Source: an uncultured Cohaesibacter sp.
GTDB taxonomy: Bacteria; Pseudomonadota; Alphaproteobacteria; Rhizobiales; Cohaesibacteraceae
DNA length: 64,000 nucleotides
Direction: 5' to 3'
Assembly (NCBI RefSeq): GCF_963666525.1
Contig: NZ_OY762905.1
Span: 3,637,501 to 3,701,500, forward strand
The notes under the pieces are model-generated. The model made no database searches and was not told where the DNA came from. It saw nothing but the letters and a program-made list of their open reading frames with translations. Position numbers and translations under genes: made by a program. Below are positions 27,356 to 35,409 of this stretch, in pieces. Every line of letters begins with the position of its first letter. Within the stretch, counting starts at the first letter, position 1.

Positions 27356-29242
27356 ATGAAAAAGATTGTTCTCGCCCTCGCCCTGTTCCTTGCAAACCTG
27401 ATGGTGACCCCGCTGCCGGGTCTCGGAACAACGGCAGAGGCCCGTGATGCGCAACTGATGCAGGGCAAGAAAACCCTGTTTCGTCGCATCGTTACCAAGC
27501 CGGGCGGCCAACTCTTGTCTGCTGCCTCGCCAAGTGCTCAGGGGATCCGGGGCAATGTTCCTGCCTTCTCGGTCTATTATGTCTATGGTGAACAGGATGG
27601 CTTCACCGAGGTTGGCATCAACAGCCATGGCGAAGCCGCTGGCTGGATCAAGTCCGACAAGGTAGTCGACTGGAAGCAGTCCATCGTTGTTGCCTTCAAC
27701 AATCGGGCGGAAGCGGGGCGGGTGCGCCATCTGTTCTTCAAGTCGATGGATGATCTGGCCAGTGACATCGAGGCGAACCAGTCGCCGGATGCCTTCCAGA
27801 ACAGCCAGAATATCGTCGCGGTGGAGCCGGAAAACGCCATCAATGACAACAACAATTTCTACCTTCTGCCCATTCTGGATCACGAGTCGATCTATTTCCC
27901 CGATGACAACGAAGGCAACATGATCGAGGTCGGCTCGGTCACGGCCCCGGAGGTTCGCGCCAACAGGCAGGACTTCCGCGCCGGTGTGGTCTTTGTCATC
28001 GATACCACCAAGTCGATGGGTCCCTATATCCGCCAGACCAAGGAGGTCATCGAACAGATCGGCGTCCAGCTGGAAAATTCGCCGCTTGCGGGCAAGGTAT
28101 CCTTCGGGCTGGTCGGCTTCCGCCAGTCCAAGAGTGCAAACCCGGGCATTGGCTATCACGTCAAGAACCTGCTGCCACTGGATGAGCAGGCCGACGCCGA
28201 CCGGTTCCTTGCTGCCATTGACAAGATGGACGTGGCGTCTGTGCCGACGGTCGGGTTCGACGAGGATTCCATTGGCGGTATCGCCTTTGCGAGCAAGGAC
28301 AACAACTGGCAGCCCTACGCCGCCAAATACATGATCCTGATCACCGACGCTGGCCCCAAGTCGCCCAAGTTCGGCGACAACTACGCCCAGCAGCTTGATA
28401 TTCCCGAACTGGCTGGCGATCTCAACGACAAGGGCATCCGCCTTCTGGTGATGCATCTCAAAACCCCGGCGGGCGCGAAGGATCATAGCTTCGCCGAGCT
28501 TAAATACCGGCAGGCCTCCCGCCTTGTCGGGTCGATGAATGATCTCTACACCGATATTCGCGAGGGCAACGTTCAGGAGTTTGGCAACGGTGTCGGCCTC
28601 ATCGCCGATCAGATCGTGACCACCTCGCAGGACATCCAGCAGGACAAGGAGATCCTGGCCCCGGACGAGAATGACAATTCCACCGAGGCCAATCTCCGAC
28701 GTGCCGCCAAGGCCTTTCAGCTTGAATATCGCGGCAATCAGCAGGGTGAGCAGGCCCCGGAATTCTATCGGGCCTGGACCATTGATCGGGCTTTCGGCGC
28801 CTATGCCCGGCAGGCGCTCGATATCCGTATCCTGCTGACCAAGAACCAGCTTTCGACGATGGCTCAGAATCTGCACGAGATTGTCGATGAAGCCAACCGG
28901 CCCGGCGGCATCATCGATGCAAACGCCTTCTTCCAGAGCATTCAGGATCTGGCGCTCCGAACCTCGAATGATCCGACCCAGCTCAGGGAGAACCAGAGCC
29001 TCGGAGATGCCATCGCCGAATATCTCGACGATCTGCCCTACAAGAGCCAGACCACAGCCATGACCATGGCCGACTGGGTCACGCTCAGTGCGCCTGAGCA
29101 GAGGGACATCATGAACGGTCTGGAATCGAAGCTGCGCTACTATGAGCGTGTCCATGCGGATCCGGACCGCTGGTTCAATCTGCATGAGAATGCAGCGCCC
29201 GGCGAAGCCGTGACGACCATTTCGCTGGACCGCATGCCATGA
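27356..29242 (+). CDS. secreted VWA-domain protein
   Basis: 628 residues with a signal peptide (MKKIVLALALFLANLMVTPL, cleavage near AEA-RD). Residues about 60-205 form an SH3-like region (SVYYVYGEQDGFTEVGI). The VWA domain starts at VVFVIDTTKSMGPYI, with the MIDAS DxTxS motif at Asp216, and continues with SFGLVGFRQS and MILITDAGPKS. A helical C-terminal part of about 200 residues follows. MIDAS proteins bind divalent metal and protein partners, so this is a likely periplasmic adaptor. It is in operon spacing with its neighbours (18 bases before, 4-base ATGA overlap after). Confidence 0.8.
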   Translation: MKKIVLALALFLANLMVTPLPGLGTTAEARDAQLMQGKKTLFRRIVTKPGGQLLSAASPSAQGIRGNVPAFSVYYVYGEQDGFTEVGINSHGEAAGWIKSDKVVDWKQSIVVAFNNRAEAGRVRHLFFKSMDDLASDIEANQSPDAFQNSQNIVAVEPENAINDNNNFYLLPILDHESIYFPDDNEGNMIEVGSVTAPEVRANRQDFRAGVVFVIDTTKSMGPYIRQTKEVIEQIGVQLENSPLAGKVSFGLVGFRQSKSANPGIGYHVKNLLPLDEQADADRFLAAIDKMDVASVPTVGFDEDSIGGIAFASKDNNWQPYAAKYMILITDAGPKSPKFGDNYAQQLDIPELAGDLNDKGIRLLVMHLKTPAGAKDHSFAELKYRQASRLVGSMNDLYTDIREGNVQEFGNGVGLIADQIVTTSQDIQQDKEILAPDENDNSTEANLRRAAKAFQLEYRGNQQGEQAPEFYRAWTIDRAFGAYARQALDIRILLTKNQLSTMAQNLHEIVDEANRPGGIIDANAFFQSIQDLALRTSNDPTQLRENQSLGDAIAEYLDDLPYKSQTTAMTMADWVTLSAPEQRDIMNGLESKLRYYERVHADPDRWFNLHENAAPGEAVTTISLDRMP

Positions 29243-29982
29243 TCGAACTGGACGTTCGCGGGATGCGCAAGGAACTGAGGGATACCGACCGGGCGTTCGA
29301 GCTCTCCATCCCGGCCTTTCAGGCGCGGGGCGGCGAGAAGATCGCTGTCGTCGGCACCACAGGCTCCGGCAAGACGACGGCCATGGACATCTTCGCCATG
29401 GCCAGTCGCCCCACGTCCTGCGACCGCTTCCATCTCAGGGTGGGCGATATGGTCCACGACCTCGGTGTCGTGTCCGGCAACCGCCGCAGCAGCGCCAGAC
29501 TGCGTGCCAGCCACTTTGGTTATGTCATGCAGAAGAGCCCGCTCTTTCCCTTTCTGTCGGTGCGGGAAAATGTGTTGCTGCAACAACGCATTTCCGATCG
29601 CCTCGACGCCCCCTTTGTCTGCCAGCTGCTGGAGCGGCTGGGGATCGCCATGATCGCCGATGCCCTGCCATCGGAAATCTCTGTCGGGCAGCGGCAGCGG
29701 GCGGCGATTGCCCGCTCGCTGTCCCACCACCCCTCGATCATCCTCTGCGACGAGCCAACCGGTGCGCTTGACCCGAAGACGGCGCGAGACTGCATCGAGA
29801 CCATAATCTGGGCGGCCGAGAACACCGGTGCTGTCCTCATCATGATCACCCACGACTGGGTATTGGCCGAGGCCTTCGGGTTCGACTTCTACGAGATCAG
29901 TACCAGCACCCAGGCAAACAACTTCATGTGCGCGACGCTGTTGCCCCGCTCGGACAAGAATGGGGGCAAGAGCAGGCTATGA
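29239..29982 (+). CDS. ABC transporter ATP-binding protein, LolD/MacB/TagT-like
   Basis: 247 residues. Walker A is VGTTGSGKTTAM (Gly39), the signature is SVGQRQRAAIARSL (Ser148; a Val-Gly variant of LSGGQ) and Walker B is IILCDEPTGALDP followed by HDW as the H-loop. YVMQKSPLFPFLSVRENV is the Q-loop region. This is the clade of the mechanotransmission ATPases (LolD, MacB, FtsE), which move no substrate across the membrane but drive periplasmic work. It overlaps the VWA gene by 4 bases and the permease gene by 4 bases, so the three are translationally coupled. Confidence 0.88.
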   Translation: MIELDVRGMRKELRDTDRAFELSIPAFQARGGEKIAVVGTTGSGKTTAMDIFAMASRPTSCDRFHLRVGDMVHDLGVVSGNRRSSARLRASHFGYVMQKSPLFPFLSVRENVLLQQRISDRLDAPFVCQLLERLGIAMIADALPSEISVGQRQRAAIARSLSHHPSIILCDEPTGALDPKTARDCIETIIWAAENTGAVLIMITHDWVLAEAFGFDFYEISTSTQANNFMCATLLPRSDKNGGKSRL

Positions 29983-31169
29983 TAGCACTCGATCTGGCCA
30001 TGAAGAGCATCATGCGCGCGCCCAGACCCAATATTGCGGCGATGATCGCCCTGATATCCGTGTTGGTGCCCACCATGTTGCTGTGGAGCATGAAGGTCGG
30101 CTTCATTCAATCGATGCTTGACGAGCTGCGAAATTCGCCCGCCAGCCTCGAAATCCGGGTGAAGGGCGACTATGTCCTGACGCAGCAGAAACTGGGGGAG
30201 ATCGAGGCTCTGAACGGCGTCGGCTTCGTGTTGCCGACAGCCCGCTATCTGGCCTCCCGCGCCTTTGCCAGCCACGACAATGGCCGTGACCGGACGCCGG
30301 TTTCTCTGCTGCCGACCGGGGCGGGGGACCCGCTGCTCGACAAGGGCCAAATGCCGTCTGAGGCCGGGGAGGCCATCATCTCTCGGGATCTGGCCGGTAA
30401 GCTCGGTCTGAAAATCGGCGATGCCTTCGAGATTTCGACCAATCGCAAGCAGCAAAGGGAAGTGCTGCGCATCCCCCTCACCATCACCGGCATCGTCTCT
30501 TCCGAAAGCGTCGTCGGCCAATGGGCGCTGATCGCACCCTCGGTCATTCAGGAGGTCGAGGCTTTTATCGACGGCTTTGCGCTGCCCGATCGAGGCAAGC
30601 AAGGCCGACCGCTGGTAGAGCGTCCAGACGTCTACTCCGGTCTGCGGCTTTATGCCGATCGGATCGAACATGTGGCGGGGCTTGCAAGGGCGATGACCGA
30701 TCTCGGCTTTTCGGTGCAGAGCAATGCTGCCCGGATCGAGGCCATCGAGCGGCTCGACAGGATTCTGAGCGGCATCGTGCTGGCCATCGGGCTGGTGCTG
30801 TTCGTCGGCCTTGCCCTGGCAGTCTGGTCGGGCATGGTGGCTCAGCTGGAGCGCCTCAGACATCATGTCGCTCTGCTGGGGCTGATGGGGCAGGGCGTGC
30901 TCGGGGTTGCCATGTTCTTTGTCTTCATCGGCCTTTTCAATGCGCTGGGCGGGATTGTGCTGGCCGATCTGATGACCCTGCTGATGGTTCGGCTTGGCAA
31001 CCTGCAGTTTGAGGGCGTCTACGGCAATCTGACGGCCATCTTCGCCCTGCCAGCCCGCCATATGGCGCTGATCAACGCCGGAGCCTTTCTGCTTCAGCTC
31101 ATGCTCGCATCCTTTGTCGCCTTGAAGTCAACTCATATTCGCCCGGGAGACCTGTTCCGTGACTATTAG
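29979..31169 (+). CDS. ABC permease, FtsX/MacB/TagS-like
   Basis: 396 residues. The start is the ATG at 29979 (ATGA overlap with the ATPase stop), rather than a longer in-frame start inside the ATPase gene. Topology is that of FtsX/MacB permeases: one N-terminal TM (NIAAMIALISVLVPTMLLW), a periplasmic domain of about 220 residues, and three C-terminal TMs starting ILSGIVLAIGLVLFVGLALAVWSG. It ends with a cytoplasmic tail, HIRPGDLFRDY. It partners the upstream ATPase. The neighbouring FGE-like and lipoprotein genes suggest a TagTS-type envelope signalling transporter rather than a lipoprotein exporter. Confidence 0.82.
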   Translation: MIALDLAMKSIMRAPRPNIAAMIALISVLVPTMLLWSMKVGFIQSMLDELRNSPASLEIRVKGDYVLTQQKLGEIEALNGVGFVLPTARYLASRAFASHDNGRDRTPVSLLPTGAGDPLLDKGQMPSEAGEAIISRDLAGKLGLKIGDAFEISTNRKQQREVLRIPLTITGIVSSESVVGQWALIAPSVIQEVEAFIDGFALPDRGKQGRPLVERPDVYSGLRLYADRIEHVAGLARAMTDLGFSVQSNAARIEAIERLDRILSGIVLAIGLVLFVGLALAVWSGMVAQLERLRHHVALLGLMGQGVLGVAMFFVFIGLFNALGGIVLADLMTLLMVRLGNLQFEGVYGNLTAIFALPARHMALINAGAFLLQLMLASFVALKSTHIRPGDLFRDY

Positions 31170-32759
31170 CCTGTTTCGTGCCCTTGGCCCGCTTGTTGTT
31201 GGTGTTTCGCTATTCTGCCTCTCCCCCGGTGCAGTCCTTGCCGAGCAGGCGTGGGACGCCGACTATTACAACCCGGCGGGCGATCCCGATGTCCTGCTGC
31301 TGCCCATTCCCTGTGGCGGCAAGATCGCTCTCAAGAAGGTGGTGACCATCACCGAGGATCCCCGGTCGCCGATGGGGCCGCTCAGCGACCAGCGCATCCA
31401 GATCGGTCGCGAGGCGGGCCGGACCGGACCAGAGGCTATATCGAGGAAAACCATCACGAATACATTTCCGGCACCCTCGTCGATGACGAGACCCACGAGC
31501 GCTACTATCTGATCGGCGCCTATGAGGTCACCCAGGGCCAGTATGATGCGGTGATGAAGGGACCGGAAGCCTGCCCGGCGCGCATGTCGCGCAAGATGAA
31601 TGTTCCCGTTACCGATGTCAGCTGGTATGACGCGATCGATTTCACGCGCAAGCTCAATGCCTGGATTTATGGCAATGCCTCGTCCATGATGGCTACCCTG
31701 TCGCAGATCGGCGCCGCCAACGGCTTTGTCCGGCTGCCTTCCGAGGTGGAGTGGGAATTTGCCGCCCGTGGTGGCAGCGCGGTGCCGCCTGCGCAGCGCA
31801 ACGAGCCGATGTTCTTCAGCGATGGCACGATTGACGACTACGCCTGGTACAACGGCGCCATGTCATCGGCAGGCAAGGCCAAACCGGTCGGCAAGAAGAA
31901 GCCCAATCCGCTCGGCCTCTATGATGTCTATGGCAACGCCGCCGAGATTGTGCAGGATTCCTTCCGCATGACCCGCTCCGACCGGTTGCATGGGGCCATC
32001 GGCGGGTTTGTTGCCCGTGGTGGCTCCTTCCTTGACAGCCCGGATCTCATCAACTCGGCGCGGCGGGACGAATATCCCTTCTTTGACGCGCAGCTGGGCG
32101 GGGTATTCAAGCGCCGCACGATGGGCTTCCGGATTGCCGTCAGCACCTCGTCGCTGCCGCGCGATGTATCCGAGGTTCCCCGGCTCGAAACGGCCTTTGA
32201 AGAAACCCAGAGGCAGGTGGAAGGCCCGTTGGACGAACAGCCATTACAGCAGATGGCGGCCGTCGCCAATCAGGTCCAGAACACCGAGTTGCAGACCAGA
32301 ATTCGCGACTTGCAGGGCCAGCTTCAGGACGAGTTTGCCCGCCGCAACGAACTAGAGGCCCGCACCATGCGGGTGACGCTCTCCAATGGCGGCCTTCAGG
32401 CCATGGAAGTGTTCCTCTCTGCCCGGGCGATCAAGAAATTCAAGGCCGCCTATCAGCAGGCCAGGCAGACCAACACCCATCCGGAATTCTATGCACCGCG
32501 GATTGAGGCGGAATTCAACCATTTCTCGCTGATCGCCAATGCCTATTACGAGACGGTGGAGTCGCTTGCCGATGCTGGCCAGCAGGAGCTGCAGACTCAG
32601 GCCGGTGTGGTCAGGCAGGCCCTGTCCCAGCGCCACGATACGGACATGGTCCGCTTTGTCGAAGTGCTCGAAAACTCGGTTGCCAAATTCCGCCAGTCCA
32701 GAAACCGGCGGAGCGTCCTGCACTTCCTCGACGAGATCCCCACGGCCTCGATCGATTGA
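31159..32759 (+). pseudogene. periplasmic FGE/SUMF1-domain protein, TagR-like (apparent 1-base frameshift)
   Basis: A GTG start at 31159, overlapping the permease gene by 11 bases, opens a signal peptide (MTISLFRALGPLVVGVSLFC...AVLAEQ) and runs in frame 1 to about 31420 (IQIGREAG). The conserved sequence then continues one base out of register (DRTRGYIEENHHEYISG) to 32759. A one-base deletion near 31417-31430 would explain this. The body shows FGE-sulfatase motifs: YEVTQGQYDAVM, PVTDVSWYDAIDFTRKLN, RLPSEVEWEFAARGG, NPLGLYDVYGNAAEIVQD and RGGSF. A helical tail of about 190 residues is extra. It could be a sequencing error; otherwise the product is broken. Confidence 0.75.
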
Positions 32760-32801
32760 CACCCATTCCATCTATTCATGTTTCAGAGGATACCAATTGA
32801 C

Positions 32802-33509
32802 ATGTCGCAGAAATTCACCGCTATCACGGCTTTGGCCGTCTCTCTCGCCCTTTCCGGTTGCGTGACAACCCAGCAGCCGACCGGCACCCTCAGCCCTACC
32901 GAGATGGCAATGCGCCAGAAGGAAACCGAGAATGTGCGCATTGTTCAGGGCGTCGCCACGGGGGCTGCCGTCGGCGCCATCGTGGGTGGTGGTCTGGGGC
33001 TGCTGCTTGGCGGTGACGAACGGTCGATGGCAAAAGGTGCGCTCATCGGTGCCATCGGTGGCGGTGCGCTTGGGGCGGCAGATGCCAACCGGGTCAACCA
33101 GCAGGCCGGAGCCCAGGCCGCAGAGCAGGGCCAGCTCAAATCGATCATCGCCAACGCCGAAAAGAATATCGCCACCTACAAGAGCATGGCCAGCTACACC
33201 GGCCAGCTCGTGGCAGAGGAACAGGCCGAGATCGAACGGCTGAACGGCATGTTGAGCGCGGGGCAGCTTGATGCTACGGCCTATCGCGACCAGATGGCCA
33301 GTGCACAGAGCAACGTCAAGATCGTCAACAGCCAGATCTCCAATGCCGATCGCGACATCAAGGACCTCGAAGGCGCCGCCAAGAACGGTATGCAGGTCAC
33401 CAAGCAGATCGAGGAACTCAAGGCGCAGAAAGCCTCGCTTGTTGTCCAGCGTGATGCGCTGGTCTCCGCCTATTCGCGGGTGCCATCCGAAGTCGGCGTA
33501 ACCATCTAA
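32802..33509 (+). CDS. lipoprotein with glycine-zipper segment
   Basis: About 235 residues from the ATG at 32802 (AGAGGA upstream; a longer start at 32778 would put eight extra residues before the signal). The lipobox is LALSGC, so it is lipidated. GVATGAAVGAIVGGGLGLLLGG and GALIGAIGGGALGAAD form two glycine-zipper hairpins, as in proteins that insert in or span the outer membrane. The rest is a long coiled coil. It lies 42 bases after the FGE-like gene. By position it corresponds to TagQ in TagTSRQ modules, though sequence kinship is not claimed. Confidence 0.78.
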   Translation: MSQKFTAITALAVSLALSGCVTTQQPTGTLSPTEMAMRQKETENVRIVQGVATGAAVGAIVGGGLGLLLGGDERSMAKGALIGAIGGGALGAADANRVNQQAGAQAAEQGQLKSIIANAEKNIATYKSMASYTGQLVAEEQAEIERLNGMLSAGQLDATAYRDQMASAQSNVKIVNSQISNADRDIKDLEGAAKNGMQVTKQIEELKAQKASLVVQRDALVSAYSRVPSEVGVTI

Positions 33510-33533
33510 CCAGTGTGAACGAGAGAAGCAGTC

Positions 33534-33926
33534 ATGAAGATGATCCGATCCTCCACCCTCGTCCCCGGCCTTGCGCTGGGTGCCCTGTTGCCGTTGCTGG
33601 CGGCTTGCCAGTCGACCTGTACGGGCGATGCCCGGTTTGATGACTACTGGTGCGCTAGAAGCAACCTCAGCAACGGCGTCTATCAGCAGCAGACCAATCA
33701 GCTGCAGTCCATCGCTGCTCAGCGTCAGTATCAGGAAGCCAATGCCGAGGCCAATCTCTACGCCCAGCAGGGCGAACTAACCCGGGTGAGAGCCGCATTG
33801 GCCGCCAAGCAGAACGAGCTGGCCGCCGCCCGCTCGAACAATGGTCCGGCCAACCAGATTGCCCGGCTCGAGGCGGAAGTGGCAGCTCTGCGCAGCCAGG
33901 TCGAAACCCTGATGCAGACGCAGTAG
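33534..33926 (+). CDS. small coiled-coil lipoprotein
   Basis: 130 residues. The lipobox LLAAC ends a short signal peptide. A small Cys-containing segment (CTGDARFDDYWC) is followed by a coiled coil rich in Gln and Ala (QLQSIAAQRQYQEANAEANLYAQQGELTRVRAAL). No domain recognised. The gene is 24 bases downstream of the previous lipoprotein and 10 bases before the VWA gene, so it is part of the operon. Confidence 0.75.
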   Translation: MKMIRSSTLVPGLALGALLPLLAACQSTCTGDARFDDYWCARSNLSNGVYQQQTNQLQSIAAQRQYQEANAEANLYAQQGELTRVRAALAAKQNELAAARSNNGPANQIARLEAEVAALRSQVETLMQTQ

Positions 33927-33936
33927 ACCTGATCTG

Positions 33937-35409
33937 ATGAAGAGCGCGCGTCTGGCGGCCGTGGTCGCATTATGGGTGGGCTTCGTGGCTCTGGTCACGG
34001 GGCTGGCAGGCCTGTCTCTCAAGGCTTGCGGTATCAGGATTCTGGGTTTCGAAGTGAGCTGGTGCACTTCGGGCAGCCGGACGGATATCGCACGCCTTGC
34101 CGACCTGCAACAACAGCTTCATACCCTGATGCAGATGAATGCTGTCGAGAGTGCACGCTGTTCTCCCGCTCCGGCCATGGGGGCGACTCTGGTTCCGGGT
34201 CAACGAACACCAGATGGGTTGGTCTCTGGCGGGGCAGGGCGCGTTGGACCTGCCGGTTCGCTGCCTGCTGTGGGATCGGGAGGGGCTGGTGGAGCAATGG
34301 GCGGCGGTACGGCTGACATTGTCCCGGAAGCCGGTATTGGATCGGGCAAACCGGATGCCGGTTCTACAGGCGCTCCCGCTGCCGAGCCTTCCGATGGGGC
34401 TCCCGGCGAGGCCGCGCTTGATGGTGATGGGGCTCCTCCTGGGGCAAAGACCGAAGGTGTTGGCGCAGCTGGTGGCGCCGCTGGCGAAGGAGCCATGCCG
34501 CTGCCCGAACCGGCTCCCCATAAGATGGCCGGAGCAGACGGTGGTGCAGGTTCTGGGGCTGGATCAGGCAATGGTGCAGGAGCTGGCGATGGCTTGGGTG
34601 GTGGCTCAGGAGCCGGGGGCGGCGCAGGGACTGGTGCCGGAGGTGGATCAGGTGGAGGAACCGGAGCCGGCGGGGGAGGCGGATCTGGTGGTGGTGGCGC
34701 AGGCGCAGGCGGTGGTTCTGGTGCGGCCAATCCTCCACCATCGGCGCAATGCCCCGATGGCAAGCCGAAGACCGACTATGTCGTTCTGGCTCTGGATCAT
34801 TCCAAGAGCATGGGCTTGCCGCTTGATATGGATCCTGCTCTTGCGATCCGCCTTGAGGCCGAAATGGAATCGGGAAGCCCCGATGCATGGAAGGCCTCCC
34901 GCACCTACAACGACTATATCGCCAGCCCCGGACGCAAGCGCCTTGATGAGCTGAAAACCTCGGTCGGGGAAGTGGCCCGTCGGCTGGGAGAAGAGACAAG
35001 GATTGGGGTGGTCACGTTTGCTGGCTGCCATGGCGTTGTCGACATGGGCGACTATGACAAGGCGAGGCGCGATCGGCTCATCGGCAAGATCAACCAGCTT
35101 GAAACCATGCCCGCCACGCCAGCTGCCGATGCCCTCAAGGTCGCGATGGAAAAGGCGGGCAGGGTCAGCGGTGGGCGCGTGATTCTGGTCAGCGATGGCA
35201 ATGACACTTGCGACGGCGATCCGTGCGCTGTTGCGCAGCGGATATCAGGCGTGCAGGTCGATGTCATCTCGCTCGGCGGAAGGCAGTCCCTTGCCTGTGT
35301 GGCGCAAGCAACGGGCGGGCAATTGGTGGAACCTGCACGGCAGGGGCGTAGCCTACAGCAGATCCTTGTCGATCTGGGCCTCAATGGTGCAAGGGAGCAA
35401 TGCCGATGA
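33937..35409 (+). CDS. membrane-anchored VWA protein with Cys module and Gly-rich linker (copy 1)
   Basis: 490 residues. TM about 6-28, then LKACGIRILGFEVSWC (Cys31, Cys43), LQQQLHTLM and Cys75. A long linker (about 90-275) becomes almost pure Gly/Ala/Ser. The VWA domain starts YVVLALDHSKSMGLP (MIDAS Asp287) and continues IGVVTFAGC, GGRVILVSDGNDTCDGDPC. The topology places the VWA domain in the periplasm, comparable with the periplasmic VWA of PpkA in T6SS signalling. The paired Cys in VWA loops suggests disulfides. Confidence 0.85.
   Translation: MKSARLAAVVALWVGFVALVTGLAGLSLKACGIRILGFEVSWCTSGSRTDIARLADLQQQLHTLMQMNAVESARCSPAPAMGATLVPGQRTPDGLVSGGAGRVGPAGSLPAVGSGGAGGAMGGGTADIVPEAGIGSGKPDAGSTGAPAAEPSDGAPGEAALDGDGAPPGAKTEGVGAAGGAAGEGAMPLPEPAPHKMAGADGGAGSGAGSGNGAGAGDGLGGGSGAGGGAGTGAGGGSGGGTGAGGGGGSGGGGAGAGGGSGAANPPPSAQCPDGKPKTDYVVLALDHSKSMGLPLDMDPALAIRLEAEMESGSPDAWKASRTYNDYIASPGRKRLDELKTSVGEVARRLGEETRIGVVTFAGCHGVVDMGDYDKARRDRLIGKINQLETMPATPAADALKVAMEKAGRVSGGRVILVSDGNDTCDGDPCAVAQRISGVQVDVISLGGRQSLACVAQATGGQLVEPARQGRSLQQILVDLGLNGAREQCR
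34400..34735 (+). repeat. low-complexity Gly/Ala/Ser-coding tract
   Basis: GGx-repeat DNA inside the VWA gene encodes a linker with runs such as GAGGGSGGGTGAGGGGGSGG. It separates the TM/Cys module from the VWA domain and probably varies in length between strains. Confidence 0.7.

Noticed and set aside
27071-29185. 704-codon open frame on the minus strand
   Set aside because: Antisense to the secreted VWA gene, whose signal peptide and MIDAS motif are clear. No ribosome binding site or family motifs on the minus strand.
29239-31169. Lipoprotein-exporting LolCDE or cell-division FtsEX
   Set aside because: Same transporter superfamily, but only one permease gene, an unusual SVGQ signature, and neighbours of Tag type rather than lolE or ftsY.
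31159-32759. Ergothioneine synthase EgtB
   Set aside because: Shares the FGE fold but has a signal peptide, no DinB domain, no EgtD partner, and sits in an ABC/VWA/lipoprotein operon.
34400-34735. Tandem repeat or CRISPR-like array
   Set aside because: The periodicity is the codon repeat of a Gly-rich linker inside an intact frame, with no spacer structure.
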